A stretch of DNA of 64,000 nt, taken from positions 30,280,002 through 30,344,001 of the forward strand of contig OY987242.1 in the NCBI GenBank assembly GCA_963920765.1, read 5' to 3'. The notes under the pieces are model-generated. The model ran no database searches, had not been told where the DNA came from, and saw only the letters and a list, made by a program, of their open reading frames with translations. This stretch comes from Ulota crispa (taxonomy: Eukaryota > Streptophyta > Bryopsida > Orthotrichales > Orthotrichaceae). Made by a program: the position numbers and the translations under genes. Positions 25,701 through 46,884 of the stretch are shown here, in pieces. The first letter of the stretch is position 1, and each line of letters begins with the position of its first letter.

Positions 25701-27040
25701 ATAAAAATGCTATTCAATATGGAATAACACATTTTAAGTTGAAAAAAGAATCTAAAAATCTATTTTTTTTTTAAGATTTTAGAAAAAGAAAAAAAAAGTG
25801 TTGAAGAGGGCTAGTTTAATTATGAACACCCTTCTTCAACATTTTTTTTTAATTTTAATTTTTTGAAATAAATCTAGAAATTTTTTTTTCTAATTTTTTT
25901 TTTTAATTTTAGATTTTTTTTTTTTCAATTGAAAAAGTAATTGTCAATGGCTATGTAGAATCAAAAAACACTCTTCAATGTTTTTTTATTTTGATTTTTT
26001 TTCTAATTTTTTTAAAAAAATTCTAATTTAAAAAACATATATATTTTTTGGATTGATAAAGTGCTTGCTATTCTATATCAAATAGCTCTCTTCAACACCA
26101 TTTTTTAATTTTTTATTTAATTTTAAAAAAAATTGATTTTTTTTTTTCAATTGAAGATATGCTCGTCAAGGCCTATTCAATTTTGAATAGCTTCTAGGAA
26201 ACTATTTTTGAAGATGACATAGTATCTCAAATTGCAAATTTTCAATTTTGTTTAAAATCTAATGAGGTTTAAATTTTCAAATACAAATACCATTTATCTT
26301 AAAATTGTGTTATTTGATGTTGAATAGCCTATAGCAAACTATTTTTGAAGAGAATTTCATCTTAGACCAAAGTTTCTTAGATTTATTTACATTTTGATCA
26401 ACTTTGAGATCCCAACTACTAAAATATTTGGTTTGGGGTGCTAATACATTTCCAAAAATGGCTTATTGAAGTGCTATTCAATATTGAATAGCATTTCAAC
26501 AACCAAAATGGATTTAGTATTTGGGATTTTAAAACTCATTAGATTATAAACAAAATTGTAAATCTCCAATTTGAGATGCTAATACATCTCCAAAAATGGC
26601 TTGTTGAAGTGCTATTTGATATTGAATGGCACTCTTACAACAAAAGAAAGTATGTATAGTAAAACATTATTTTTGAAAAAATTAAAAACTAAAAAAGTTA
26701 TAAATTTTGAGAGGGCTATTTGGAATCCAAGTAACTCTCTACAAACTCAATACAATTACAAAATGCTCTTTTCAAAATTAAATATGCAGTTAAAACAAAA
26801 ATAAAATAAAATAAAATAATTTTTTTTTAAATGGATTGTTCAAGAGTTCAAATAATCCTCTATAAGCCCACTAGGATAATAAAAGATACTACTTAAAATC
26901 TAATAGGTTCTTTGAACAAAAAAAGAAAACCTCAAAAATTAAAATTAAAATTTTTGATTTTGTCTGTTTTTTAATGTTTTGGTCAAAAAATATTTTCTAA
27001 ATTCTAAGAAGGCTCATGAAGGAGCTACTTTGGAATAAAA
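25700..27040. repeat. Periodic array of imperfect palindromes around GCTATTCAATATTGAATAGC
   Basis: Related hairpin cores recur at about 25706, 25815, 25953, 26060, 26166, 26315, 26470, 26608, 26713, 26840 and 27013, spaced 105-173 bp. The best (26471-26492) reads GTGCTATTCAATATTGAATAGC. Each is flanked by variants of TTCAAC/GTTGAA and by A/T runs. It looks like a diverged tandem family whose unit carries one palindrome. Confidence 0.5.
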
Positions 27041-27594
27041 TAAGTTTCTTTTGGTTTTACAATGGCTAGTTAAAGAGCCCCTTCAAATCACATGCGCATT
27101 CATATATGTGTGGTTAAATTGAAGATTAATTAATAATATGCACATTTTAAAGAAATTATTATTTGGTGAAAATGTCGGAGATGCTAATTTGATATGGGGG
27201 CAAATAATCAATGTGTATGCTGAAAAGAATTATACTTGAGCTCAATCATAAATAAGTTCAAATTTGAGCCAACAATATGATGTAGCATTAAGTGTAAAGT
27301 ATGTTTTGGAAATCCACTAATCTTCGATTCATTTGTTAGCAAAATTACTAAAAACAAGTTTTTTTAATTAAATAGTGTATATTTTTTATTTTGGCATTTT
27401 ATTCAAAACAAGGCTGATTTGCTCTAAGAGGCCTTTACTCAACTCAAAATACTTAACAATGCTATGTGACTAATAGTAAAATCTTTTAAATATTTCATAT
27501 TCTTTGTTTTCAAAAAGGTAAATGCACAAAGAAGGAAACATTCATTTTTTAAGTGTTAATAATTTAGTTATAAATATTATTTTGAATGAATTGT

Positions 27595-27730
27595 AAATAG
27601 ATGATAGATGAATGTCAAAGATGACCAATGGATGGATGATGTAGGGACAAATAATAATTGGATGAAAGATGGATGGTAGATGGATATTGATAGATGATAA
27701 ATAATGGATGATAACTATTGGATAGATTAT
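27595..27730. repeat. GATGGATG-type simple repeat
   Basis: Imperfect (GATG/GATA/GGAT)n microsatellite-like stretch, for example AAAGATGGATGGTAGATGG. Nothing else is recognised around it. Confidence 0.75.
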
Positions 27731-27865
27731 TAAAACTCAGAAAGTTACAAATTTTTGGGATTTTTTTTAAAATTTGAGTTTTTTTTTTAATTTTAAAATC
27801 ATGTTTATCATTCCAACATGTCTAATTTTAATAATAAAATTATTCATGGCTGCTAAAATCTAGTT

Positions 27866-28130
27866 GCTCAACGCTCATTGCTCATTGCTCACCGCTCATA
27901 CTCTAGCGTTGTTGTAGCAGCTCAAAGTTGCAAGTCTTTTTTGTGTAGTTTTTGTAAAGGGGAGGCACTGCATTGACATGCAAAAGATTTTGTGCTTGTG
28001 TAAGTTTTCCAGTTTTTAGTTCTAAGCAATCATGGTCAAGTTTCAAGTTCCAAGCAATTGTGTTCAAGATTTAAGTTTCAAGTTTCAAGTCCTTGTTCCA
28101 AGTGCTCGTCTAGAGTTTTTAGTGTTGTGC
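27866..28130. repeat. Short simple repeats GCTCATT and AAGTTTC types
   Basis: Tandem (GCTCATT)n-like units at about 27869-27903 are followed at about 28030-28110 by irregular copies of CAAGTTTCAAGT. No gene is visible. Confidence 0.6.
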
Positions 28131-29164
28131 TCGTGTTTAAAGTTGAATTAAAGGGTTCATGTTGTGTGTTTGTGTGGTGTGGTTGTGTGGTGTAGTCATG
28201 GCAGTTGTGAGACAATTGATTAGACAACATTGCTAGATTGGATATGAGATCTTTCCAGCAAAAGCACGGACACTTGCCAATCGTTGAGGTTTGTGTGGAG
28301 GTGACTCACGTTGAGCAGGTAAATGTATAAAACTATTTATGTGACCTGCGTATCCTAACTTCAATATATCAAGGAAAAGTAGCTTGAATGTGTAGTCGGT
28401 ACTTATTAATTAGCATAATTGGAACATTTTTGAATTTTTATCAATGTTTAAATGTTGAAGAAGGATCTTTTTTGGTATAACGCAATGACGTGTTATAAAA
28501 AATATTATTTTAAAGTGTATGTGACATGTTTAATGGCTGCTTAAAATGGTGTGGATGATTGTCAGATTCTAAATTTGAAGGAGGCATGGAGGTTTGAACT
28601 TTCTAGTATCTACCAATAGATTCATCAAAAAAGCTACCGTATTGAAGTTTATAATGGTTGTGAGAAAAAGTAGGTTATGACGCATTTTGAATGATGAAAT
28701 GCTCAGATATTTTTAAGCTTACATTTATTGATATTAGTAGAACACGTATGTGTTGGAAGCCATATTGTTTGGAACACAAGTATGTTGGAATTGACAGGTA
28801 TGCATTATACACTCTCCCCAACGTTCACGTTCACATGCGTAATTGCTAAATTGGATTAACATTCACTATTACAAAAAATATAATTTTACATTTTTGAACA
28901 TAATCTTATCAAAAAACATGTTTGGATATACATTGCACAAAATACATTATCATTATGCGAAACCCATGAAATTTGTTTGTAATAGACAAAATCCGTGCTA
29001 CAATACATTCAAAAAAGTAAACAAAGAACTACTTGTCATGAAGAACTCATCATGTGGAACTCCACAACCATGCGTCCAACAGACAACACATGTCACGCTG
29101 TCCTGATGGACTTCCCTCCATCATGTAAATACTTGTTATTTCTTTATATTTGTGTTGATTTCAA

Positions 29165-29450
29165 TAAATCAACAGTTGAGGCAAAAGGGGTGGTCGTGGT
29201 GAGGACCACGGTTTGGTGACAGCGCAGCGGCCATAGATTCCAATGCGCTGCGCCGTCTTGTCACATGCACAGCTCAGGGGGGTAGGTAGCGGGTTGGCTG
29301 GGCCAATTTCCTGCCTCACTAGCTGCCAAGCCGTGAGCCGCCATCACCGCTCGACGAGTTCGATGGGATTCGAACCCGGACCGGCGGGCGGCCAGAGACG
29401 ACCGCTTCTCCAGCCAACCAAGTCCACGACTTGGCAACTGAAGACAAGCG
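29165..29450 (-). mobile_element. tRNA-derived SINE-like insertion (GC-rich)
   Basis: A GC-rich block sits in AT-rich DNA. On the minus strand it contains CGGGTTCGAATCCC (29353-29366), a full match to the RNA polymerase III B-box/T-loop, preceded at a tRNA-like distance of about 40 nt by TTGGCTGGAGAAG, a candidate A box. The T stem does not pair fully (only three of five pairs), so an intact tRNA is unlikely; a decayed tRNA-derived SINE or tRNA pseudogene fits better. Target duplications and a tail were not identified. The minus-strand frame across it (29261-29557) is probably chance. Confidence 0.45.
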
Positions 29451-29859
29451 TTTGACGCTATTATATGCTCGCAAGAGCACGTGGCCATTTTACGATGGTG
29501 TTTATTTTGTAATTTAATCATTTTCATATGTTTATCTAGAGATTTTGGAAGGCTCATATATTTTGCCTTTGTTTGAATAAAAATACTAAGGATTTAGAAG
29601 TCAATGGGAAAGGTGTGAAAGGAAAAGGGTTTTGGCATCTATGGTGGGGTTAGGATAAGGAGGAGCATGGGCTGATGTGCCCCACCTCCCTACCTTAGAT
29701 AGGGTCGAAATTGTGGAGGAAAGATCTCTTAGTTGTTGGAAGTTAGTGTATGAGTGTTGGTGGGAAGAAAAAAGAAAAATCCCGAAACTTTGAGAGGAGA
29801 TTTTTTTCTGTGTATACGTGATTTTGAATTGAAATTTGAGGAGGTTGTTCCTTGTGTGA

Positions 29860-30660
29860 TTACCTTTCCAAAATGAGTTTGCAAGTTTGATTTGGAGTTG
29901 TGATGCAAAAGTTATGAGTGTTTGAATTTTGGAGTCAAAAAGCCAAACTATGAAGAAAGGCTGAGACTTTGACAAGCCATAACTTATGATCTGTATATCA
30001 TTTTGCAACAAGATTTAGAGAGAGTGTTTATCTTATTATTGGCTTTCTAGAAAGTCTTTAAACTTGAGGTTTGAAGCTTGGACAAGAAAGTTATGGAAGT
30101 GTGAAGGTTTGGAGGTGGCTGCCCTTTTGTTAGGAGAAAGCCGAGATTTTGAAGAGCTACAACTTTTGGACAGTATGAGATTTTCTTTTCAAAATTTTAG
30201 GAGTGATAGTTTGTTGTCATAGCTTTTCAAATTGTCTTTAATCATTTCATTTGGAGTTTTATTGAAGAAGTTATAGTGGGTAGAAGTTGCGGGTTTGGGT
30301 GCTCTCTAAAAAAATTGAGACCCACACTTTGATTGACTAGAGCTTTCGGACAAAGTTTTGTTTTGAAGTGCAAATTTTATGGGTTGAAGCCAGTGATATC
30401 ATCTTTCTAAATTGATATCACGTTTCTATGGGTGATGTATAGAACAAAAGTTATAGAGGTTTTTAGAGGCAGTGTTTAGTTTGTAAAGAGGAAGAAGAGC
30501 CTCTACTTTGAACTCGCATAACTTTTGGACAGTATCTTAGATTGAGTTGAAATTTAGAGAGATGTTAGAAGGTTAGGAGAGCTTTTCAAATTGCTATTAC
30601 ACTTAGCATTTGAATCTTTGAGCTATCTGTGGCATTAGATAGAAGGTTGCTGCCTTTTCT
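29860..30660. repeat. Diverged tandem repeat, about 180-bp period
   Basis: The motif (G)CATAACTTTTGGACAGTAT recurs in variants at about 29966, 30158, 30340 and 30517, each followed by AGATT-rich sequence and TTTTCAAATTG. The units are strongly diverged. No coding frame survives. Confidence 0.5.
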
Positions 30661-30879
30661 AGGACTTGTTATTTGTGATTTTCCCCATTGTTTTTATTAA
30701 AACATGAAGACTTGAAGACTTAAAGACATGAAGATTTGAAGATCTGAAGATATGAAGATTTCAAGAGGAATGTTTTGGGTTTATTTTTTATGTATGTGTG
30801 GGATGTGGCTTTGTTATTCCTAGCCGGTTTTGGAGGCTCGTTTGTTAATTCATTTCCATTCTGTTTTGTAAACCTTGTT

Positions 30880-31380
30880 GCGGGCAGTTTGGGTTAAACA
30901 AAACTTAACCCCATTTATTGTCGTGGTAACGAAGTGGGATTGATCACCCACATGGTCGAGACTTGCTCTGTTCTCACGATCTGGAGTTTTGGCCAGCAGA
31001 TTGTGAATTTGATTTTAGGATCCCGTCATACGGACGGCAGCTCGTGTCTGCTGTCCCGATCTACCCGTCCCGTATCCAGTGGGCTCTTATCCCTACCTTG
31101 ACCCTTATACCCTTAGAGCCAGCCACAGGATAGGCCAACGGAAGACTGAAGACTGAAGATTTGAAGAGAAGATCAAGATTGACAACGTTTTCAGTCGGCA
31201 ACGCACGATCGCAGCAAGACACCCTGCGTGTTCCCAAGGCGCGCTCCTCTCAACCCGACAACGCCATCCCAACATAATCAAAATCGTTGACGTAGCAGCC
31301 ATATCAAATCTGATATGGCATTGATGCATGAAAGAAAATACACATGGATAATGACGTGGCTGGCGTTGCATGTTTGCTTA
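30880..31380. other. Isolated higher-GC segment of unknown nature
   Basis: The stretch contains CCCGTCATACGGACGGCAGC and similar GC-rich sequence within AT-rich DNA. No protein family, LTR end or RNA gene could be recognised. It may be the remnant of another transposon. Confidence 0.35.
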
Positions 31381-31399
31381 AACACAAAAATCTGAAAGT

Positions 31400-32400
31400 C
31401 AGCAGCAACGTCAAAAACGCAAAACTCAACATAAACTACCGGATGCTCTTATGTTTCTTCAATATGTTTTTGCAAACGTAAATTCTGCATCATAAATATG
31501 TTAATTTGAAAATGATTTTCTACTAGTGATGGTTTGGATGAAATGGAGTCATTTAAAAAAATAAAATATACATATAAAAAAAATGTAGAACAAATTTGCT
31601 GTCTATTTTATTTACTATGAAAATTAAATAATTTAATTTTATAATTGCAATTCAAGTTTTAGAGGCACATTTTAGTGTAGAGTGCCAATAAAACTTAATA
31701 TTCTTGAATTTCAAATTATCTTTGAATTTGAATTTTTTGATGCTACCATTACTGTTAGAAGCCTTTAATATGTCTAATGGTAAAAACATTCAAAATTTGG
31801 AAATTTGGAAATTATTATAAAACTTTAAAAATCTAACTGCACAACTGCGATTAGAGGCCTATTTTGTTGTAGAGTGCTGAAAAAAGTTGCAAATACAGGC
31901 CCGCTTGATAATGTAGTGATGATAAAAAATTAGATTTATTTGAAATTTCAATCCATTACTATAAATTTGGATAATTTGGACTCATGTGTATTACAAGAGG
32001 GCATGTACGAATCTAAAGTGGTGAAAACATTTAAGGTTTCTGTAATTGGAAGTTATTATAAAACTTGGATACTTTGATCGCATAATTGGAAGCAGAGGTG
32101 CATTTTAGTGTTGAGTGATGATGTTTGAATACGTTTTTATAAGTTTAGATACTTTGAACTCATGTTTTCAAATAAAAACTCTATTTATGTGTAATATAGT
32201 AATATCATTTAAAATTTTTGGGATTTTAAATCATAATGAAATTTGGATGAATTGTACCTAATTGACAATATCATGTTGATTTAGACCTTTTAATGAAGAC
32301 ATTTTAAACATAACATTGTTGATTAGGAAATGTTTATATTGATTATGACCACTTGATCTAAATAGATTTTCTAGTAGTGATGTCACTATTTTGCAAACAA
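31400..32400. other. AT-rich intergenic DNA
   Basis: No feature recognised. Recurrent phrases such as TAGAGGC(A/C)CATTTTAGTG(TAGAGTG) at about 31660, 31853 and 32093 suggest an old tandem duplication with a spacing of roughly 200-240 bp. Confidence 0.35.
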
Positions 32401-32417
32401 AACTTTAGTAGGGTATA

Positions 32418-32605
32418 TTGTAAGTGCTTTGCAAATGCTTTGAAAGTGCCTTGAAAGTGCCTTCACTACAAGGAAACCATGGTCATTTTGATAAAAAAAA
32501 TGTGACTTAATTTACAGAAACTGTAAATTATGTCACATTTTTTTGTCAAAAAGACCATGGTTTTCTGTAGTGCTTGAAAGTGCCTTGAAAGTGCTTTTTC
32601 AACCA
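32418..32605. repeat. TTGAAAGTGCC short tandem repeat, interrupted by a CACTA-type element
   Basis: Copies of (T)TGAAAGTGCC, period about 11 bp, occupy 32438-32463 and resume at 32573-32600. The foldback element at 32464-32572 interrupts them. Confidence 0.75.
32464..32572. mobile_element. 109-bp CACTA-type foldback MITE with 3-bp target duplication
   Basis: The ends are CACTACAAGGAAACCATGG and, reverse-complemented, CACTACAGAAAACCATGG. The two halves pair almost completely around GAAAC near 32518. CTT at 32461-32463 is repeated at 32573-32575 immediately outside, the 3-bp duplication expected for CACTA (En/Spm) elements, whose ends typically read CACTACAAGAAA. Confidence 0.82.
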
Positions 32606-32738
32606 TTTGCACATGCTCCCACACACAAAAGATGAAGTGACAATTCCACTAACAAATTTTAATTAGTAATAAAAAAATAAATAGGAAAGATTTGAGGCCC
32701 AATTGAGAGCCTGTAATTAGTCTAAGGGAAGTCCTCTA

Positions 32739-33279
32739 CAGTACCTTACCATAAATTTTCACCAATTTCATGTGTAGTTCAAAAAACTTTGCATTGCATG
32801 AAGTCTAATTAGTATTTTGTTGATTTGAACCTTAGATGTTGGATTCTTATACAATCCCAATAAAGCATACCAAATTTCAACTCCTCAAAACCAAAATCCT
32901 ATTTTTGGTAAATTATTTTGTACTAAATTTGTGGTTTTACATGATCATTGATTGAGAAATATTAGTGATGAATTTTTGAGATGTGATTGCACGAGTATGT
33001 AGGAAACATTCATATGCACATCTTTTATGCTAAAAAGAACCCCCTAAATAACAAAAATTTGATTTACAAAGATTTCAATGAGACCTTTGGTATGCCCAAA
33101 TTTTATAAAATAGATTTTTTATTTATTAACTACATTTTCACCACAAAAACAAAACATCTTGTTTAAAAGTACAAACTTAATCACAATATAGGAATCAAAT
33201 AATAAATTTTGATTTTCTCAAAGAAATATTCATTTTTTAACCACCAAAGAAAGTGACGAAAAATTATGGGAAGGTACTG
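32739..33279. mobile_element. Tc1/mariner-like inverted-repeat element (541 bp, non-coding)
   Basis: Ends CAGTACCTTACCATAAATTT and, reverse-complemented, CAGTACCTTCCCATAATTTT, each flanked by TA (32737-32738, 33280-33281). CAGT ends on TA duplications fit Tc1/mariner-type transposition. The interior is related to the foldback family at 15340-16080 and 33467-34335. Confidence 0.65.
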
Positions 33280-33466
33280 TACAGTAGTGATTAACCCTTT
33301 TAGTAGACACCCCACTATTACAACACATAGCTTGACCAATCACGTAATTTTCACAACACATTTTCCATCTCAAATGTTAAACAAATTGATTGAACAAAAT
33401 AGCCCACTATTTTATTTAGTTAGAGTACAACTTCTTGATCTCTTGGAGGGCATAGCAATGCAAGTA

Positions 33467-34335
33467 CAGTGGCCTCACAAAAACATTATTGTCCCCTCTT
33501 GTGGCATTCAATGAAGTTTGCATAATACAAAATATAATTGACATTTCATTCTCATATTGATGGTATTTGATCCACATGCAATCCCAAACAAGCATACCAA
33601 ATTTCAATTTCTAAAAACCAAAATCTATTTTTGTTAAATTGTTTGGTGTCAAAATCATGGTTTAACAAGAAAGTTGATTAAGAATAGATTGGTGATGAAT
33701 TTTTGAGATTTGATTGCATGGATAGGTAAGAGAAATTCATATGCACATCTTTCTTTCAAAAAAAACATTTCCATAAAGTTTCAAAATTCCTTCTATAAGT
33801 TTTTTAATGTTAAGGTGATCATGACCAAATTTAGTAAAATACATATTTCATCTTAGAAATTAGTTTTTGGCAAAATAAACATATCATCATGTTTAAAAGT
33901 ACAAACTTAATCACAATGTATGAGTCAAATAACAAAAACTAATTTCTAGAATGAAATATGTATTTTACTAAATTTGGTCATGATCACCTTAACATTAAAA
34001 TCTTTATAGAAGGAATTTTGAAACATTTTGGAAATATTTTTTTTGAAAGAAAGATGTGCATATGAATTTCTCCTACTTATCCATGCAATCAAATCTCAAA
34101 AATTCATCACCAATCTATTCTTAATCAACTTTCTTGTTAAACCATGATTTTGACACCAAACAATTTAACAAAAATAGATTTTGGTTTTTAGAAATTGAAA
34201 TTTGGTATGATTGTTTGGGATTGCATGTGGATCAAATACCATCAATATGAGAATGAAATGTCAATTATATTTTGTATTATGCAAACTTCATTGAATGCCA
34301 CGAGAGGGGGCAACACTGTTTTTGTGAGGCCACTG
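33467..34335. mobile_element. Long-armed foldback element with TA target duplication
   Basis: Left arm about 33467-33870 and right arm about 33931-34335 are nearly exact inverted copies of roughly 405 bp around a 60-bp spacer. The ends read CAGTGGCCTCACAAAAACA and its inverse, flanked by TA on both sides (33465-33466 and 34336-34337). The spacer (GTTTAAAAGTACAAACTTAA) recurs at about 33165 in the neighbouring element. No transposase frame exists; similar short frames on the two arms are only the inverted repeat read twice. Confidence 0.82.
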
Positions 34336-34490
34336 TATAGTACAATGAGTCTTGAGCTAGAAATGTTTTGGTTTCAAAGAATTTGTTTATGTGTCATAAT
34401 TGTGCTTCTCAAAGAGAGTGCGATTAGGAAAGTTGGGGTGAATTGTGCTCATGGGTGAGGATTAGGGGTTTTTTTTTTTTTTTTCATTTT

Positions 34491-34581
34491 TTAACCTTTA
34501 AATGTTGCAAGGGACAATTTTCGTCCCGGCAAATACATAGGCCCCGTGTACCCACGATGACCCTCGACGCTTAAGGGTTAA
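34491..34581. mobile_element. TTAA-flanked mini-element, 91 bp (copy 5)
   Basis: Left end TTAACCTTTAAATGTTGCAA; right end reverse-complemented TTAACCCTTAAGCGTCGAGG. A subterminal palindrome, GGGACAATTTTCGTCCC, follows the left end. It is too small for any gene. Confidence 0.58.
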
Positions 34582-34879
34582 GAAATGTGAAAGTGGCAGT
34601 TTAAGATGTTATAGTGGTGCTCCAAATTTCAACATTCATCCTCATATTGAATAGTAAATATCACATTAGTACATATTACATGTCTATAACTTGGTTTTCA
34701 ACTACAATTTGACAATTTCATCCATGTTTAAGAAAAAAATTCAAAGCCTTTTGAAAATTTCGTCTAAGATTTTTGACATTTTTCTGACTTTTTTGTAGCC
34801 AGACTAATGTTTTTGGGTGCAATCTGGCACCAAAAAGCCAAATAAAATAGCCCTAGTGAGGATCTAGCTGAGAGCTCTC

Positions 34880-36456
34880 TAAACTTCAGTTCATCCATGG
34901 ATGAATGAAGTAACGCCGTGAGGAGAAAGCCTTGCAGAAACGTACACAGCGGTTTGATTGTGTCTGGAACCAAAGATTCCCTGGGATTCCCGAAGATTCC
35001 ATGTTGTTTTGTCGAAGTGCTGGGTTTCGGAATCCCCGGGCCTCGCCCGATTGCATTCGTCGGCAGATCTCCCTGATCAACGCTCGCTTCGGTTTGCAAA
35101 ATGCCGTTTTCAATCACCATGAGCACAAGCAGGTGACCATGGCGGACCTGTGGAGTCCATTGAGCGAATCGGAGCTCCAATTCGTAACGAACCCTAATTT
35201 CAACACGTTGCATTAGAATTCCATCGGAGGATATTGCCAGGTGCACAACGTGAAACGTTTGATCTCGATGAATTCATGATCTCTTCCTCCTCTTCTCAAT
35301 GCTCAGCAGTCTCTTTCTAATGTGGCAACTGAAAGAGTTCCTAAACCCCGAGTTTTGATTTCTTAAACCCTAGTTTACAATTTCTTTAATACGAGGTGAA
35401 GGAGTGCGTGTGATCGCTGTTCTTCGCTTCAGGGTGATTAGTGGCACTACATCGTGACCTAATTGTTTAAGTTGAGAGATTTTTTACTTGACCGTTTTCA
35501 CCGAGCTTCTAAAACCCTGTTTCTTGCAAGGCGACAATTCAGTTTAGCTGAATTCTATGAAATCCTGCTTGAATTGTGGAGTGTCGAGGTAGCGGTACCG
35601 GCGTTGGATGAGAATTAGATCATCGGAGTTCTGGAGTTCTAGGTTGAGTCTTTTCCGTCTTTCTTACAGCAAGACTGTTACATTTTTTGTGAGTGATCGT
35701 AGGACAAACAAGAGGTTTCTGGATTGCTGTCCAGGTTTGTTAGGGTTATCTTTGAGCATTTTAGTTGTTTGGTTCCTGTGAGTTGCTATGCCGTTTTCAC
35801 TTGAGGAACTCGTTCTAGAGGATTGATGCTTATTGTTAGCTAGTGACAACTTTTGTTCAAGGTAAGTATACTTAAAAAGGAGAAACCTCCCGAAATTCAA
35901 CACGTAAATCTAGCACTGCAAGGTAAAGCCTTTAGTCTTTAAAATTGTCGCAAAAATGTAGCTAATGGAAACTGAAGAGTTCTGAAAAATATGTTAAATC
36001 AACGAGTAGTGTAGTTTCAATGTTCGATTCCCTATTTTGTTTTCAGTTTTGTTGTACTGTAAAGTATCATGTGAGTAGTCCAGATTTATCGCCCATATCC
36101 TTGGTCAAATGTCGAGATCAGAAAAAGTATTGCTTGTAGGATAAGTTACCTTTTGTTTTTGTGAGCATGCACTTGCAAATGCCATCGCTATGTCAGGATT
36201 GCAAACCTGAAATGGAAACAGAGTTTCGAAACGTTGTCGAATTTTTGTACAGGAGGATCATCGACTCGGTTTTCCAATAACATAATATTTTACACCTATG
36301 TATCATTTAGTAATTGTCCTAGCTTTGAGTAGAATGCTTTCCTGAAAATTATGGTTTGAGGATTTAACGTTAGGATTAGGGTTAAGTGTGCAGTACTGTA
36401 TCAAGCAGCTACGCCAAGTGGCGTTCTATGTGCCGTCATGTCATTGTCACGTTCTG
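34880..36456 (+). promoter_or_regulatory. GC-rich promoter/leader region of the RNA polymerase III subunit gene
   Basis: Composition rises in GC from about 34880, as at the other two gene starts. Telo-box-like AACCCTAA (35190-35197) and AAACCCTAG (35365-35373) are present. The long stretch before the coding start suggests at least one 5'UTR intron, possibly with an acceptor at GTGTGCAG (36384-36391). The minus-strand frame at 34764-35246 crosses this region but resembles no known protein. Confidence 0.5.

Positions 36457-46884
<10,428 letters not shown>

Noticed and set aside
29261-29557. A 98-residue minus-strand frame.
   Set aside because: It crosses the tRNA-like SINE segment; the B-box/T-loop match explains the sequence better than a protein.
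33291-33294. A further TTAACCC-type left end (TTAACCCTTTTAGTAGACAC).
   Set aside because: No matching inverted end was found at a plausible distance, so it was not called as an element.
33416-34338. Two near-identical short proteins on opposite strands (33416-33607 minus, 34195-34338 plus).
   Set aside because: They are the two arms of the long foldback element read twice; no start context, no family and no splice signals.
34764-35246. A 160-residue minus-strand frame near the RNA polymerase III gene.
   Set aside because: It lies in the GC-rich leader where long chance frames are expected, and no family resemblance was seen.
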